From NCBI GenBank assembly GCA_017882055.1, contig JADGQE010000301.1:1-5093 (forward strand): a DNA stretch of 5,093 nt, written 5' to 3'. The translations under genes were made by a program, and so were the position numbers. Under the pieces are notes generated by a model that saw only the letters and a program-made list of their open reading frames with translations, had not been told where the DNA came from and ran no database searches. Position 1 is the stretch's first letter, and each line of letters begins with the position of its first letter. This document shows, piece by piece, positions 4,824-5,093 of the stretch. This DNA comes from Thermoflexales bacterium (GTDB lineage Bacteria; Chloroflexota; Anaerolineae; Fen-1058).

Positions 4824-5093
4824 TTCGTTGTCCCAAGATTGGGAGCGGATGTGGTCGCCGTATGACGAAGACACCTATCGTTTTGTAATCGATCGCGTCG
4901 GATCGCAGGATGTGGTACTCGACATCGGCGCGGGCGATGTGCGATTGTCCCGGCGATTAGCCGCGATTGCGAGCAAAGTGTACGCGATCGAACGCAGCGC
5001 CGAGGTGCTGGCGTGCGCCGATCGATCTGCGTGGCCTGAAAACCTGATCGTGATTCACGACGATGCGCTAACGTGGCCGTTTCCAAACGATGT
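4813..5093 (+). CDS. Class I SAM-dependent methyltransferase, N-terminal part
   Basis: The frame is open to the window edge, showing 93 residues. Motif I is VVLDIGAGDVRLSRRLA (from residue 34), the glycine-rich SAM-binding loop. The acidic end of strand two is VYAIER (E60), and HDDALTWPFP near the edge fits the motif II/III region. The N-terminal helix DWERMWSPYDEDTYRFVID precedes the Rossmann fold. I chose GTG 4813, which overlaps the sdhD-like stop by 11 bases; ATG 4849 is an alternative that would remove part of that helix. No clear Shine-Dalgarno is seen, so translational coupling is plausible. The substrate cannot be told. It is on the same strand and tightly linked, but nothing ties it functionally to the redox complex. 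Confidence 0.78.
   Translation, partial: MSADSLSQDWERMWSPYDEDTYRFVIDRVGSQDVVLDIGAGDVRLSRRLAAIASKVYAIERSAEVLACADRSAWPENLIVIHDDALTWPFPND

Overview
The window looks like a metagenome-derived bacterial contig from a GC-rich organism. Hand-counted 60-base lines in the glycerol kinase region are about 63% G+C. Protein style, strong GGAGG ribosome binding sites and heptamer-periodic spacers would fit a Chloroflexota-like bacterium. That assignment is an impression from the sequence, not a proof. Bases 1 to about 735 differ: four hand-counted lines are about 48% G+C, and the only gene there runs on the opposite strand.

Layout. (1) Bases 1-738, minus strand: a two-HKD phospholipase D-family protein of the PLD3/PLD4 type. 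It is cut by the window edge just after the second His and loses its N-terminus at about 735. (2) Bases 724-1863, plus strand: a glycerol kinase (GlpK) lacking its first ~125 residues. Both genes break within the same ~25 bases, so this is either a real rearrangement or a chimeric assembly join. (3) Bases 1864-2054: a 191-base spacer with two inverted repeats, a 36-base near-perfect palindrome and a 15-bp-stem hairpin. (4) Bases 2055-4823, plus strand: four closely spaced genes. They encode a GlpA-type FAD glycerol-3-phosphate dehydrogenase, a succinate dehydrogenase/fumarate reductase-type iron-sulfur subunit (SdhB-like), and two small three-helix membrane proteins like SdhC and SdhD. (5) Base 4813 to the end: the N-terminal part of a class I SAM-dependent methyltransferase whose start overlaps the sdhD-like stop.

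How they may work together. Glycerol kinase makes sn-glycerol 3-phosphate, and the GlpA-like flavoprotein oxidises it to dihydroxyacetone phosphate. The standard partners GlpB and GlpC are absent, and so is an SdhA flavoprotein. The GlpA-like protein also lacks the C-terminal BFD-type [2Fe-2S] domain of E. coli GlpA. The gene order suggests that a GlpA-type flavoprotein replaces SdhA on an SdhBCD-like iron-sulfur and cytochrome b module. That would form a membrane-bound glycerol-3-phosphate:quinone oxidoreductase built like succinate dehydrogenase. This is the most interesting proposal in the window; it is inferred from gene content and has not been shown. The spacers before the sdhB-like and sdhC-like genes carry 7-base-periodic repeats of different sequence.
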